Shown one piece after another: positions 1 to 10,072 of a DNA stretch of 64,000 nucleotides. Each line of letters starts with the position of its first letter. The stretch's first letter is position 1. Both the position numbers and the translations under genes were made by a program. Source of the DNA: Antitrichia curtipendula (lineage: Eukaryota > Streptophyta > Bryopsida > Hypnales > Leucodontaceae); the NCBI GenBank assembly GCA_951230915.1, contig OX579635.1, positions 33,418,001 through 33,482,000 of the forward strand, given 5' to 3'. Below the pieces are notes generated by a model, which made no database searches, was not told the DNA's origin, and saw only the letters and a list, made by a program, of their open reading frames with translations.

Positions 1-1440
1 AGTTAGACCTTGTAATTCTATTGGGTCTTCACCTCTCTTCTTGCTATATGTCCTTCATGTTGGACAATTGTAAGGAATTAAAGTAAAGAATTTTTTACAA
101 TCTTTGCTCAAGCATTGGTATCAAGGTTGGTCAAACCTATTGTTGTTGACATACTTATATTTACAACTATTGATGGATTTGCAATGAGGGCAAACTTTTT
201 CTTTATCTACATATTTTTGGGGCTCAATAGCAATTGGATTTCTATTTTTCTTCATTATTGTTTTATTAGGTGTTACATTTAAATTAGACATTTTTGGTGT
301 CAAAATATTCATAATGATATTCTTCTTTTTCATGTTGATGACCAGTTTGATATTTTCAAAGATTGGTGATTTTACAAGTATTCCTATAGTTTGGCAAAGA
401 AAATATAGAGCATATAAAAAGGAATTGCCACAATAATATAAGTACCTAATTTAAAATAAATATGTATTAGTAAAACTATTCTTAGATCAAAATAAAGATT
501 TTCTTCCAATATATATTCATTGTAAAAATAAAAATAAAAATGTTAGACACAAAGATAAAAGTAAAAAATATGAAACTTAGAAATAAAAGGTAAAAACAAT
601 AGTAAATATAAAAGATGTTACACATAATGGGAAATATAAAGATCACGGGGGAAAGCATTGCCTTCAACAAAGACTGAACCACAATATTTATAAGAAAATT
701 AAGCTATTGAAATATCAGTTCAAGAGATAGCAACTTGCGAGGATCAAGGCTTTCATGTATGGCATATAGAACCTCTAACAAATTTGCACGTAATGAGGCT
801 CTAAAAGTGAGTAATTGATGTTTAGTCTTTGGATCTTCACAAACAAATGTGGTAGGGTTCATCCATATGGAGCAATTTGTTAATACACTACCTACAATGT
901 TCACAAAAATATAGGAAAATTTAGCAAAACTTCAACCCAACAATTTTTTTTCAAATACTACAAAAAAATAGGAATGCCAATGTTAAAACCTAATTAATTT
1001 GTAGTGTTTTTTACAACTTGAACTAATTATGAAAATCCCATCACTACATGTATCTGACTCCAGCTTTGAATATGAGGGCGAGCTGTTGTACTGGTTCATA
1101 GTATTGTCAATAGCCAAGGCCAAGGTCCAAATTACTTTGGACAAATGGAAGAGGGTGAGAAAATGTGAGGTGAGTAGCATGAAGAAACATTCGACTTAAG
1201 TAAGTGCATTTCGTAATTTTCTCTGAAGAATCAATTTGTCCCCCCTTTCCCATGCTGTACATTTCCTACACAACCTGCACAACATGTGATTTTCAACTAC
1301 ACCTAAAATTGCACAAATAAGCAATTCAGCATGGTTTCTATTATTATATTAGAAATTTTTTAGTGGTTTGTGTTGGTAGTGAACAGGGGATTCTGGATTC
1401 TCTTAGTATGAATGCATTTTTTTGAACACCGTACAAATAA
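1..1440. other. AT-rich intergenic spacer
   Basis: No supported gene. Short open frames here are AT-rich and low complexity (runs of F, I, K, N) with no recognisable domain. No RNA gene was seen. Confidence 0.6.
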
Positions 1441-1464
1441 ACTACAAATTTTCAAAGTAACGTC

Positions 1465-1571
1465 AATTTCATTAAAATGGCATATGAAATCTGCCACTTT
1501 GTTTGAACATCTGGGACAGTTATAGATGTAAAACCGCCAAAGTTCTGGAATGCCGCCATTTTAATGAAATT
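1465..1571. repeat. Small inverted-repeat element (MITE-like)
   Basis: A perfect 17-bp inverted repeat (1465-1481 and 1555-1571) brackets about 73 bp of unrelated sequence. The size fits a tiny MITE or solo hairpin. No convincing target duplication was seen, so the class is unknown. Confidence 0.4.
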
Positions 1572-1694
1572 CACTTTAAGTGCTAAAAACAGGTGCTCCT
1601 AAAAGCAATCATAGACTCTCATAAAATAATGGGAGTACATTTTAGGCAAGAATCTCTAGTATACCATTTTAGGCATGCATACCTTATTAGGAAG

Positions 1695-1792
1695 GACCTT
1701 GAACCCAATTCGGTCCCTATCTACATGAGTCTAACATTTTAGGAGTTGAATGTTGGACTAGTGTAGATAGGGCCCGGATTGAGTTCAGGGTC
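1695..1792. repeat. Imperfect hairpin, 44-bp arms
   Basis: Positions 1695-1738 are the reverse complement of 1749-1792 with about 7 differences, and the loop is only ~10 nt. Several differences are transitions that would allow G:U pairs in RNA. It could be a MITE remnant or a small-RNA precursor; the sequence alone does not decide. Confidence 0.5.
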
Positions 1793-2311
1793 GACCTTGA
1801 GCTTTGAAAAATGGACTAATGGAAAACGGTTGTGTCAGTGTGTGTTTCAGAGGCACACAGAGAGAAAGGCAAGAGGCTCTAAAATTGCCCACCTCTTCAA
1901 ATGTACACAATGTGTACATGTTTCTTTTTTCATAGCCTTCAACAATGTATAAACAATGCATATTTTAGTAAGTGGGCAATTTTAGAGGCCTATGTTATTT
2001 CAACTTCAAAATTTTATAACTAAGTCCACAAAGCTCCAAAAATATATGAAACAACTTGGGTTAGATGCCAATTCTACTTGTCTCTGTAAGTTACTGTACG
2101 TTGCCTGGGAATCATGTTGCGGCTGTGTGAATTTGTTGAAAACTGACATGGGAATTGACTGATGAATTCACTTCAAGTTGATCGATAGATTTAAAGAATC
2201 AGTCTGCAATCTTTGGTTTCAAATTGTTTAGTATCAAGTTCACTATGAGTGACTTAACTTATGTGTCACTTGCAAATTTCAGTTCACTGTGAATGTTGTG
2301 AAGCTGGAAGA

Positions 2312-2345
2312 GGGTTTAGGGTTCACTAAACCCTGAACCCTAAAC
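2312..2345. promoter_or_regulatory. Inverted pair of telomere-type (telobox) motifs
   Basis: A TTTAGGG-type stretch (2312-2323) is followed within a few bases by its reverse form (2328-2345), giving a small palindrome of plant telomere-like units. Teloboxes are common in promoters and 5' leaders of plant housekeeping genes. This one lies about 1.35 kb upstream of the acetyltransferase start, so it may belong to that gene's promoter or leader. Confidence 0.4.
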
Positions 2346-2789
2346 TCAATTTGGATTGTCACTGTAACCGGTACTTTCTCTAAGGTTAGCTTTCTCAGTT
2401 TAGTTCGATTCAGTTTCACAAATTGCGGCTACTGTGTCAATGCTATGTATCATTAACGAATTTCTTGCCTCCAATTCTTGTTTGGATCTTTGCAGAGTGA
2501 TCGGTTTTACAGATCTCCTGAGGTGCTACTAGCTTGGTCACCGGTACACAACAGCTATCGATGTGGTGTGTGGGTGTTCCACTCTTTCCTGGAGCTTTCG
2601 ACTTAATTTGCCCCTGAGCAAAGTTTCCGGTACTCATTTAGCTGGCGTTTAATTTGCTCCTGAGCATTTGTGTTTTAGAAACAAAATTGTGATTATGTTG
2701 TGCAACTTGACTTAGGGTTTAGGAATTCTGTGAATGATATGAAGAACAGAATCCTTAATATCTGGTATTTGGTGCGATCTTAACAATTC

Positions 2790-3047
2790 ATGAGTCACTG
2801 TAATTGTGCAGCAAAAACAAACAACCGCAAGGTCGACATCGATCGCTTCTGTCACGACCAGTTGGCGATTTCGGGGATACTGATACTGGCAGTTGTTGTG
2901 GGAGCTAACCTTTACTTCATTAAAACAGGAGATACAAAAAGTATCTGCAAGTTCAGTTCAACAAGAGTGAGTACTCAGAAGCCTTCCGTTGAGCTCTGGA
3001 TTTTTTATCTTCATTTTTCCCGATCAGATGGGAGGGTGACTGTCTAG
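2790..3047 (+). CDS. Short ORF in leader region, possible small membrane peptide
   Basis: An ATG-initiated ORF of 85 codons. A Cys-rich start is followed by one hydrophobic stretch (about residues 26-45, I-L-I-L-A-V-V-V) that could be a membrane segment. A GTGAGT-like donor lies inside it near 2966, so it may instead be a leader exon of the downstream acetyltransferase gene. I recognise no family and it may be non-coding. Confidence 0.15.
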   Translation: MSHCNCAAKTNNRKVDIDRFCHDQLAISGILILAVVVGANLYFIKTGDTKSICKFSSTRVSTQKPSVELWIFYLHFSRSDGRVTV

Positions 3048-3699
3048 TCTGTTTACGGTAGAGGTCTACTGATCGGAGTTTCAACCTCAGCTGCACAAAA
3101 TTTTACTGCTCCCTGTTCTTCTTCTTTTCAAGGTGTGTGATGTAGGAATTGGTAGCTTCATCGCCTTTTTATTCTGAGAAAACTATGTTGACGACGTTAG
3201 GATTTAGGGAATGTATCTGGGTGTAACTAATTTCTTCTTAGTTTACGTAATTTTGACTGTAATTGTGTTGCTTTTGCTGCGCAATTCTGTACTATGTACT
3301 GGAAAGTCTGTGAGTTCTTCAACTCAGATCAGGGTTTCAGGGTTATGAAGATTGGGGTTTGCTTTAATTGCGGTTTTCGTTGTATTGATCGGAGTTTCAG
3401 CACAGGTTTTGTTGAACTTTGATTGCTCCTAACTTTAATTTCTTCTAGGTTGGGAGTTTGGAAGTATGCGATTGCCTTCTTTTCGTTGAGAACTAATTTT
3501 CCTATTTCAGGTTATGGTGCGTCTGTGTAACAAATTTGTTTGCACTTTTTCAGCCCAAATTGGCATAATTGTAGATTGATTAGTATTTGACACAAGAAGG
3601 GTTTGGATTTGCCGCAGCTAGGTCTTTTGTGAAGAGAAGGTTAGTGGCTGGAGCTGAAAATAGTAGAAGGAGATCGAGATCGAGAAGGAGCAAAGTGGG

Positions 3700-4416
3700 A
3701 TGCTAGCCATGCCTTACAATACTACCCCATGTCTTTATTCAATTACAAACATAAAGCCAGGGGCCGAGGTTACCACAGAACAACTGAAGCAATGTCGAGA
3801 TTTGTTTAGTAGTTCATACGGAGTTTGGAGTTCACAAGGCCATCATCCTCAGAAGCCTGTGACAGCAAGCACGCGGAGGCTGAAGCTCGACTACTTGTTT
3901 GACCCCAAGACTTGTGGCCTTGTGGTTGCCAAAGACTCCGAAGAAGGATGTTTATCTGGCCAAGCCTTGTATGTGAAGTATCCCTATTCGATAGACAAGG
4001 AGGTCATCTGGATCACGCAGCTTGTAGTGCGAGAAGATCACAGGCACAAGGGTGTGGCCACAGACATGATTCGCAAATGCTTGATGGACTACCGAGACGA
4101 CGTGTGGGCATGCGGCTTGGTCTCCTGTCACCCTTATGCTGTGAAAGCTCTGGAAACAGCGGCCAAGAGCAGGTGCAACCGAAGTTTGAGTGCACAGCAT
4201 GCCCAAGGGTTGATTCAACGCAGTGGCATTCCGTATGTGCAAAACTGCCAACCTTGCATAAGCACCACCAAATGTGCCATCCAAACGCATTTTCATGTGG
4301 ATCATGGGGTAGTTGACAGGGTCGCTGCCGACTTGGAAGATTGGCAATTAGGAAGCCTGGAGCCTGGAGAAGAATACTTCGCTTTCACGTACAACCTACA
4401 GGAGCGGCAGTCTTGA
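3700..4416 (+). CDS. GNAT-family N-acetyltransferase, intronless
   Basis: A 238-residue uninterrupted ORF. GNAT enzymes transfer an acetyl group from acetyl-CoA to an amine; the substrate here is unknown. The core is visible: a beta4-like strand W-I-T-Q-L-V-V (104-110), then the acetyl-CoA pyrophosphate-binding signature R-H-K-G-V-A at 115-120 and the following helix. A C-terminal block has F-H-V-D-H (198-202) and W-x-L-G-x-L-x-x-G-x-E (about 215-225), an arrangement I associate with GNAT proteins annotated mainly in fungi. There is no signal peptide or membrane segment, so a cytosolic or nuclear protein is likely. The ATG at 3700 is followed by a second in-frame ATG at codon 4 (3709) that could be the real start. 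It is intronless while its neighbours have 5, 6 and 13 coding exons. The stop lies inside a tandem duplication rich in TTTAGGG. Confidence 0.8.
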   Translation: MLAMPYNTTPCLYSITNIKPGAEVTTEQLKQCRDLFSSSYGVWSSQGHHPQKPVTASTRRLKLDYLFDPKTCGLVVAKDSEEGCLSGQALYVKYPYSIDKEVIWITQLVVREDHRHKGVATDMIRKCLMDYRDDVWACGLVSCHPYAVKALETAAKSRCNRSLSAQHAQGLIQRSGIPYVQNCQPCISTTKCAIQTHFHVDHGVVDRVAADLEDWQLGSLEPGEEYFAFTYNLQERQS

Positions 4417-4475
4417 TGGGTTTTAGGGTTTAGGGTTTAGGAGCAGCAGTCGTGATGGGTTTTAGGGTTTAGGGT
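4401..4475. repeat. 39-bp tandem duplication with telomere-like TTTAGGG units
   Basis: Two near-identical units start at 4401 and 4440. Each reads GGAGC-R-GCAGTC then TGATGGG then two or three TTTAGGG-like repeats. The first unit contains the acetyltransferase stop codon (4414-4416), so the coding end and the start of the 3' UTR were duplicated together. The telomere-type sequence is interstitial. Confidence 0.8.
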
Positions 4476-4479
4476 TGAT

Positions 4480-5000
4480 GTGCATGCTGGCTTGAAGCTT
4501 AAATTACTCTCAACCTAGTTGTGATATTTGATATCACTCAGTGGCCTGTTTTGTGATGAAACATGAGAAACCCAGGTTTCAATTTATATGGTAGAAGCAC
4601 CCATTTCCAACCACAGATCCATATCCAACATGTAGGGTGCAGCTATTTCCAACTAAGGTTGGAACAGATTTTCAACCAAATCTTGGAATGTGATTTTTTT
4701 CTCCCTTACAATAAGGTTGGGACTAATAAGGTCATGACACATGTCTTGATGTAGTGAGCAAGAAAGTAGGGAGTGTTGAGTGGGGAAGTATTGTAGTTCC
4801 GGAATGATCAGAATTGCCAAAGAGTCTATACATTCGGTATGTGTCAAGACCAACTTTGGGCTTCCAAAACTCATAGAAATTTCAATTCAAGGCATAAAAT
4901 TACCCAAAAATGTTTGCAATCCCCGTGATTTCTATCTTCCTACATGACAAAAGTCAGTTTTGCAGTGCCTTCTATTGCTCCAAAACATGTGTGGAATTGC
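4480..5000. other. Spacer between acetyltransferase and GluTR-binding-protein genes
   Basis: Contains the probable 3' UTR of the upstream gene and no coding sequence that I can support. Confidence 0.5.
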
Positions 5001-5174
5001 TTAACCCGTAAACGACATGGAGGACGTTTTCTGGCCGTTTTCTTTATGTAGGACAAAAGTTCAACTATTTCATACTCCAAATTTTGTGTGGAAAGGGAAG
5101 ATCTTTTGTAGATGTTTGTCTTCCAATGAATACTTTTTCATTTTTTAAAGCCCGGCTCGTCGTTTAAAGGTTAA
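5001..5174. mobile_element. TTAA-flanked MITE, short single-arm copy
   Basis: Bounded by TTAA at 5001-5004 and 5171-5174. The ends start CCCGTAAACGAC and finish GTCGTTTAAAGG, which pair imperfectly. The interior matches the right arm of the foldback element at 17519-17965: a GTAGGACAAAAGT block, a CCAAATTTTGTGTG block and a GGGAAGATC block in the same order. It is non-autonomous and looks like a deletion derivative of that family. Confidence 0.65.
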
Positions 5175-5486
5175 GTAGTCAACTATGGGTGGTTCCACCA
5201 TAACGTGGTGTTCTAAATTCCTTCATGTGCCTATTGTCACTGTCTCCATTTTCTTTGACTGTGTTTTTATTGTTGATTGTTCGTTGGAGGTTGTCAACTC
5301 GGTGCATTGTCTGTCATCCCCACATTTTCATCCATCCATCCATCCCTATCCATCCATCCATCTATCCCCTAAACCGCGGTTCTGGATATTCGTAACACAA
5401 TCCAGTCCCGTCTCTCTCAGCTCAGTCGTCTCCCATTCGGGGCGAGAGCCTTTGCGATTCTTTTGCTTCCCCCGAATTGCGCAGCC

Positions 5487-8400
5487 ATGGAGGCGCTTCA
5501 GAATTCCACGCACCTCGTAACCCAACTCTCCTCCAAGTTACCCCGCATGCACTCGAGCGGGCAACGATTTCCTTCCTCGGGGACCATCGTCTCAAGAAGA
5601 GCAATCAAACAATGGAGTGGTGTGGCAGTAATAACAGCAGGAGCAGGACCAGCCGCAACTCTGCAGCAAGGAGGAGGAGGAGGAGGAGGCGTGACGGAGG
5701 AGAGGAAGAAGAAGAAGAGTGTGCTGCTCCGCCCATCGCCAGCGGAAGGCGCGAGAACGGTGACGGAGTCGTGCAGCGAAGGGACGTTGTCGACGGTGTC
5801 GGAGGAAGGGTGGCCGTTGGGGACGGAAGTGCGATTCGCAGTGGACATGCAAGGGAACCCGGTGTTGCGGCTCATGCCGGGCGCCACGCATTCGTTGCAC
5901 CTCGGAAGGGATAGCCGATGTAGTCTTCATGTGCAGGTGTGTGTGTGTGTGCGTGTGGAAATTGTAGGAATGGGATTGAGAGTTCTTGCGGGGTGTTTGT
6001 TGTTGGTTTTGGGGATTTGACCTAATCTTTTTTTTTGGGGGGGTGGTTGACGGAGTTCACGAGAGGTGACTGGTTTGATACTATACTACTCCGTGTTTGT
6101 TTGTTGTTTATGAATTTTTGTAGTTGAGGGAGTTACAATTGATTGAGTGTCGTTTTGGAATGGGACGATTTTGAAGGTTTAAGAGAGGATCGAGGGTTTT
6201 GAACGCACTGAGGTTTTGATCGCTTTATGGATTTTGTATGCGGAAGTTGTGATGGTTGGAACTTCTGTTTGAACTGGGCTGGAACAACCTGAGCTGCGTG
6301 CATAAGCCAAATGGTATTGGTTCTAGATTCTGATAAAAGTTCACAGATTTTGTGCTTCCTTAACTGTTTTGTTTCGTAATCATGTGGGTTGTGTAAGACG
6401 TACTTCAGTAGAACTATGTCAGGCTTGCGCCAGCTAATCACTACAATAACACAAGCCTTTACTACAAAACTGTAAGCTATTGAAGCAAGTGCAATCTACA
6501 ATACAGATGAACAATCCAGCAGGGAAAGCCTAACCTTATGACATTTGTCGATGCCCTTGCTAACCATCATTTAACCAAGCAGATCGAGCAACAAAACGAT
6601 CGGAAGCATACCGGGAGCATGATCTTACGATTTAATGAATTTCAGGTCCTTGCCCAGATCCTCTACGGGACATCAATTCATCGGCAACATCCCCCATCTT
6701 GCTACTTCGTTTGGCCCCATTGACTGCACAAGATGATTGAGATTAATCAGTAGAAATGAGTTGAAGGACTGATCTCACTCAATAATCTCAATCCACATCA
6801 GCCTGGTTGCACGATAGGGTGTCATTGCTAGTCAAAGCCAGAATGTCTCGATCTGAATATCTGCTATGAATTCGCCTGCTTGCATTTCCTGAGATCGCCG
6901 CAAGCGCAGGCTTATCGACACTCTTAATTTACTTCTACCTAATATGACAGTACAGTTAAGATTTTAAAAATGTATCCTCTCGAAATGTACTTCATTTTAG
7001 AAAAACTAGCTGGAAGGTCTGTATGCTTGAAATGGTGTGACTGGTTTGATACTACCCATCCCGTGTTTGTTGTTTTCGAATTTTTGTAGCTGAGGGAATT
7101 ACAATTGACTGAGTGTCGTTTGAACACCTCGCTCTCACCGACTTTCATCTGTTGATTCTCTACATCTCGTGTAATCAGTATCTGGGGTTTATGTTGGGGT
7201 TTGGAATGGGACGATTTGGAAGGCTTAGGAGGGTAATGAGGGTTTCGAATGCACCGAGGAATGTTGCTTTTGTATTTTATATGCCGAAGTTATTACGGTT
7301 CAAATTTTGGTTGATAGAATTTTTAGTGTAGAGGATTTTAGAGTGGTGCATTTGGGTCGGTGTCTGAGTTAGCTGTTGAAGATGAGTTTCTAGTGTTGAA
7401 AGAACGAAGATGAGTCTCAAAGCATGAAGATGAGACTAAATGTTGCATTTCGGGGTTACAAGTGAACTTTTCTGGATTTTGGATTTTGTGAGATTTTCTC
7501 TTCGCTCAAGAGATGTTTTCTGTTTCTGTTTTGTGGGAAGGGCAGCTGGAGCAACCGGGTCGACGAAAGCCGCAGTGCACATTGCAAGGCTTCATTCGCA
7601 AGGTTGAGGATGAGAAGTTGAAGGAGGTAACCGAAATTTGACTTCTTTTGTTCGCAAGCAAACCGGTTACCAGAATCTGTGAATATGAAATTTTTTCTTG
7701 AAGTTGAAAGGCTTTGTCAAAGTACTTAGTTATTGATTTTTTGCATTGCTTCAAACTTGAACATCAGTAATTGAAGTTAAAACTCTTTGTTAGTTTACTT
7801 GATTTTGAAAGATGAATTTAAAAGCAAATTCTTTTGAATGACTTAAATGGAAACATGCATTTGATACTCTTTGAATGAAGAACCATTATGATTGAAGAAA
7901 AGTTCATGCATTTTCCAAACACTCATGTCTCATTTGTTTTTTTGTGATTAGAGAACTCTTCTACATAAATAAAAAATTTGAATTCACTGAGATGTGGCAG
8001 TAGTTTTGAGTTTTTGTGACCTGAGAAGCCTCCACAAGACCTTTTGGGCATTTAGGGGATGATTTCAGCGGTGATTGCAGAATGAACATGTATGAATCTT
8101 GCTATAACAGAGTTGGTCATTGATAGTGTCCATTGATCCGTTCGCATTCTCAGAGGCTTGAGATTGCATGGGAGAGAAGATTTGCCGCAGAGCACTCAGT
8201 TGGTGAAGATTTATATATTATGGACGTGGAGCAAGTCCTACAATCACCAGACATGGGTGAGGTATGACCAACTACACCCTTGTCAAAACACCCACTGGAA
8301 TTCTGCTGAATTTTATTTTTGAGCTTGTCCAAAACACTTGTGAGAGTAGGGGCAACAGCACTTTTGAGAACAATGCCATATCAGAGAAATTACGAGTTAT

Positions 8401-10072
8401 TTTGAGCAAAAAGGTACGGATGCCACGTCAGAGAAAATCAATCGAAATTAAAGCTTTGACATACTCATACATGTGATGAGAATGGCTCATCAGCTTTAAG
8501 AGCGCTTATTCAAATTGAGGTCAACTTTGCATAACAAATTTTCACGGATTCCTCTTCATGCCAATTGAGAGTGTCCTTAACAATGTTATGTCATGATTGT
8601 ACCGATTTCTCTTATTAGTGACTGTGCAAAATTAGTGTCATCACTATTTTATTAGTACGATGTAGTAGTATTTCAGCCTGCACTCATTGAAACATATTAC
8701 AATTAGTGAGACCTTGTTAAATTAGTGTTGCATCCTAATAGGATGAATTTATGTAGTGGAGATACCTACTTGGTGTCAGTTTTCTAGATGAATAATGATT
8801 CTGTCACCTGTCGCCAATTGCAGTTCATTTGTAATATTTATTTCATGATCTACAGGAGGAGATTTGGGTTCCGGGCTCAGATTATTGGGCTGCTATGGCT
8901 GATCCGTTGAGAGACTGTGCGAAGCGCATTGTGGAAGACATGAACCGGAACCATTGGGAGGATATTCTGCGGTTCTGCAATGTGTACGCAAATTTAGATG
9001 TTGAGGTTTGTTTTCCCCGTCACTGATTCCAATGCCCTGTGCCAAGTTGGATAACATGACCTGCTATTGTCCCATAGTATCTTCACAACGGATTGCAACC
9101 ATCTCAGTTTCGAAACAACCTTGAGTAGTCTTGACCCCTTTTGTCCCTTGGTGGAGTTTTTTTGGATTAGGTGATGGTTACCTAGCATAATTCGTAAGTT
9201 AGTACCTACCGGGCAACAAGGTACATACTTACTTGCTAATTGCTAACCGCGACCTTGATTGGCAATAATTATAATTCACTACCCAAATACAATCCTTGAA
9301 AGTTATAGCTTTGGTAACTAACTTGCAGAATCTGTATGTAGGATCTTGAAGCTAACTTTCTGTTTGTCCTACCCTCACAGAATGAGCTGTTGATTTTTTG
9401 TATCCTAACATTGGAACAGTCAAAGTGTGGACTTCAAAATCCAAATCTGCAGTTTGTGCTTGAGGATAAGTTTGTCTTCTAGATGAGATTATTTAGTGGG
9501 ATGCAAGTGCAATTAAGACGGGTTAATAATATGGGTTCTAAGGTAGGAGGGCCTTAAGTTTACTGGGTTCTAAATGCGTCCCCTATCTAGGAATGTGTGA
9601 CAGGCTCCTTGAAATATCTATTATGAGGTAGGTAGGCTTAAATGGGCAATTTATGAACCTCCTACCTTATTCCTCCTTCTCACTCTGCATTGGCATTATG
9701 TGAAGTCTTTTTGTGGTGTGCTGTGATTTAACCTGTGATTTGTACAGTCAGGTTCCATGTGCGGACGAATCTGCTTACTTTTAAAATTTCATATTTTAAG
9801 TCTTTAAAGTTTTATATTTTCTCAACTGATTTCTTTTTTTCTTTTTGTAGCTGGAGGAGGCAAGTATGACATGGGTGGACAGGCTTGGATTTGACTTGCG
9901 GGTATTGACGAAATCACCTCAAAACATTCTAGAAATCCGGATCCCATTCACAAGGGAGGTTGCAGACGAGCGAGACGCACGGTCGTCTCTCACCATCATG
10001 GCCCAGAAAGCATGGGAACAGGAACGCAGTGTCACACCTTCCGAAATTCTTTTGGCTACCGTTGAGTTTTAG
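5487..10072 (+). CDS. Glutamyl-tRNA-reductase-binding protein, chloroplastic (PGR7-like)
   Basis: Five coding exons: 5487-5936, 7546-7626, 8154-8261, 8856-9005 and 9851-10072. All junctions are GT-AG and phase 0, giving 336 residues. The family (Arabidopsis GluTRBP/PGR7) is a stromal, haem-binding protein related to HugZ and flavin-reductase split-barrel folds. It binds glutamyl-tRNA reductase and tunes 5-aminolevulinic acid supply for haem and chlorophyll. Exon 1 gives a Ser/Arg/Ala-rich N-terminus like a chloroplast transit peptide, a low-complexity Gly/Lys linker (about residues 62-80), and the split-barrel start (G-T-L-S-T near 104-108, then R-F-A-V-D). Exon 2 holds the conserved L-E-Q-P-G...C-T-L-Q-G segment. 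Exons 4-5 hold the DUF2470 dimerisation domain (D-P-L-R-D, F-C-N-V-Y, W-V-D-R-L-G-F-D-L-R-V). The ATG at 5487 has a good plant context (GCAGCCATGG). Length is close to the ~317 residues of Arabidopsis. Intron 1 is 1.6 kb with an internal duplication. Confidence 0.93.
5937..5957. repeat. GT microsatellite at the intron 1 donor
   Basis: A short run of GT dinucleotides starts exactly at the GluTR-binding-protein intron 1 splice donor (after CAG at 5936). This creates several overlapping potential GT donors. Length variation here could shift donor choice. Confidence 0.6.
6063..6275 (+). repeat. Intronic direct repeat, copy 1
   Basis: Lies inside intron 1 of the GluTR-binding-protein gene. It matches 7034-7319 in the same orientation: GTGACTGGTTTGATACTA, GAATTTTTGTAG, GAGTGTCGTTT, TGGAATGGGACGATTT in the same order. 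The GAATTTTTGTAG block looks like a splice acceptor but no conserved coding sequence follows it. Confidence 0.7.
7034..7319 (+). repeat. Intronic direct repeat, copy 2
   Basis: The second copy of the intron 1 duplication, about 970 bp after the first. It carries an extra segment of about 78 bp (7123-7200) missing from copy 1. It ends about 225 bp before exon 2. Confidence 0.7.

Noticed and set aside
5477..5930. Overlapping ORFs on both strands in exon 1 of the GluTR-binding-protein gene
   Set aside because: They are GC-rich shadows. Only the frame starting at 5487 continues into conserved exons.
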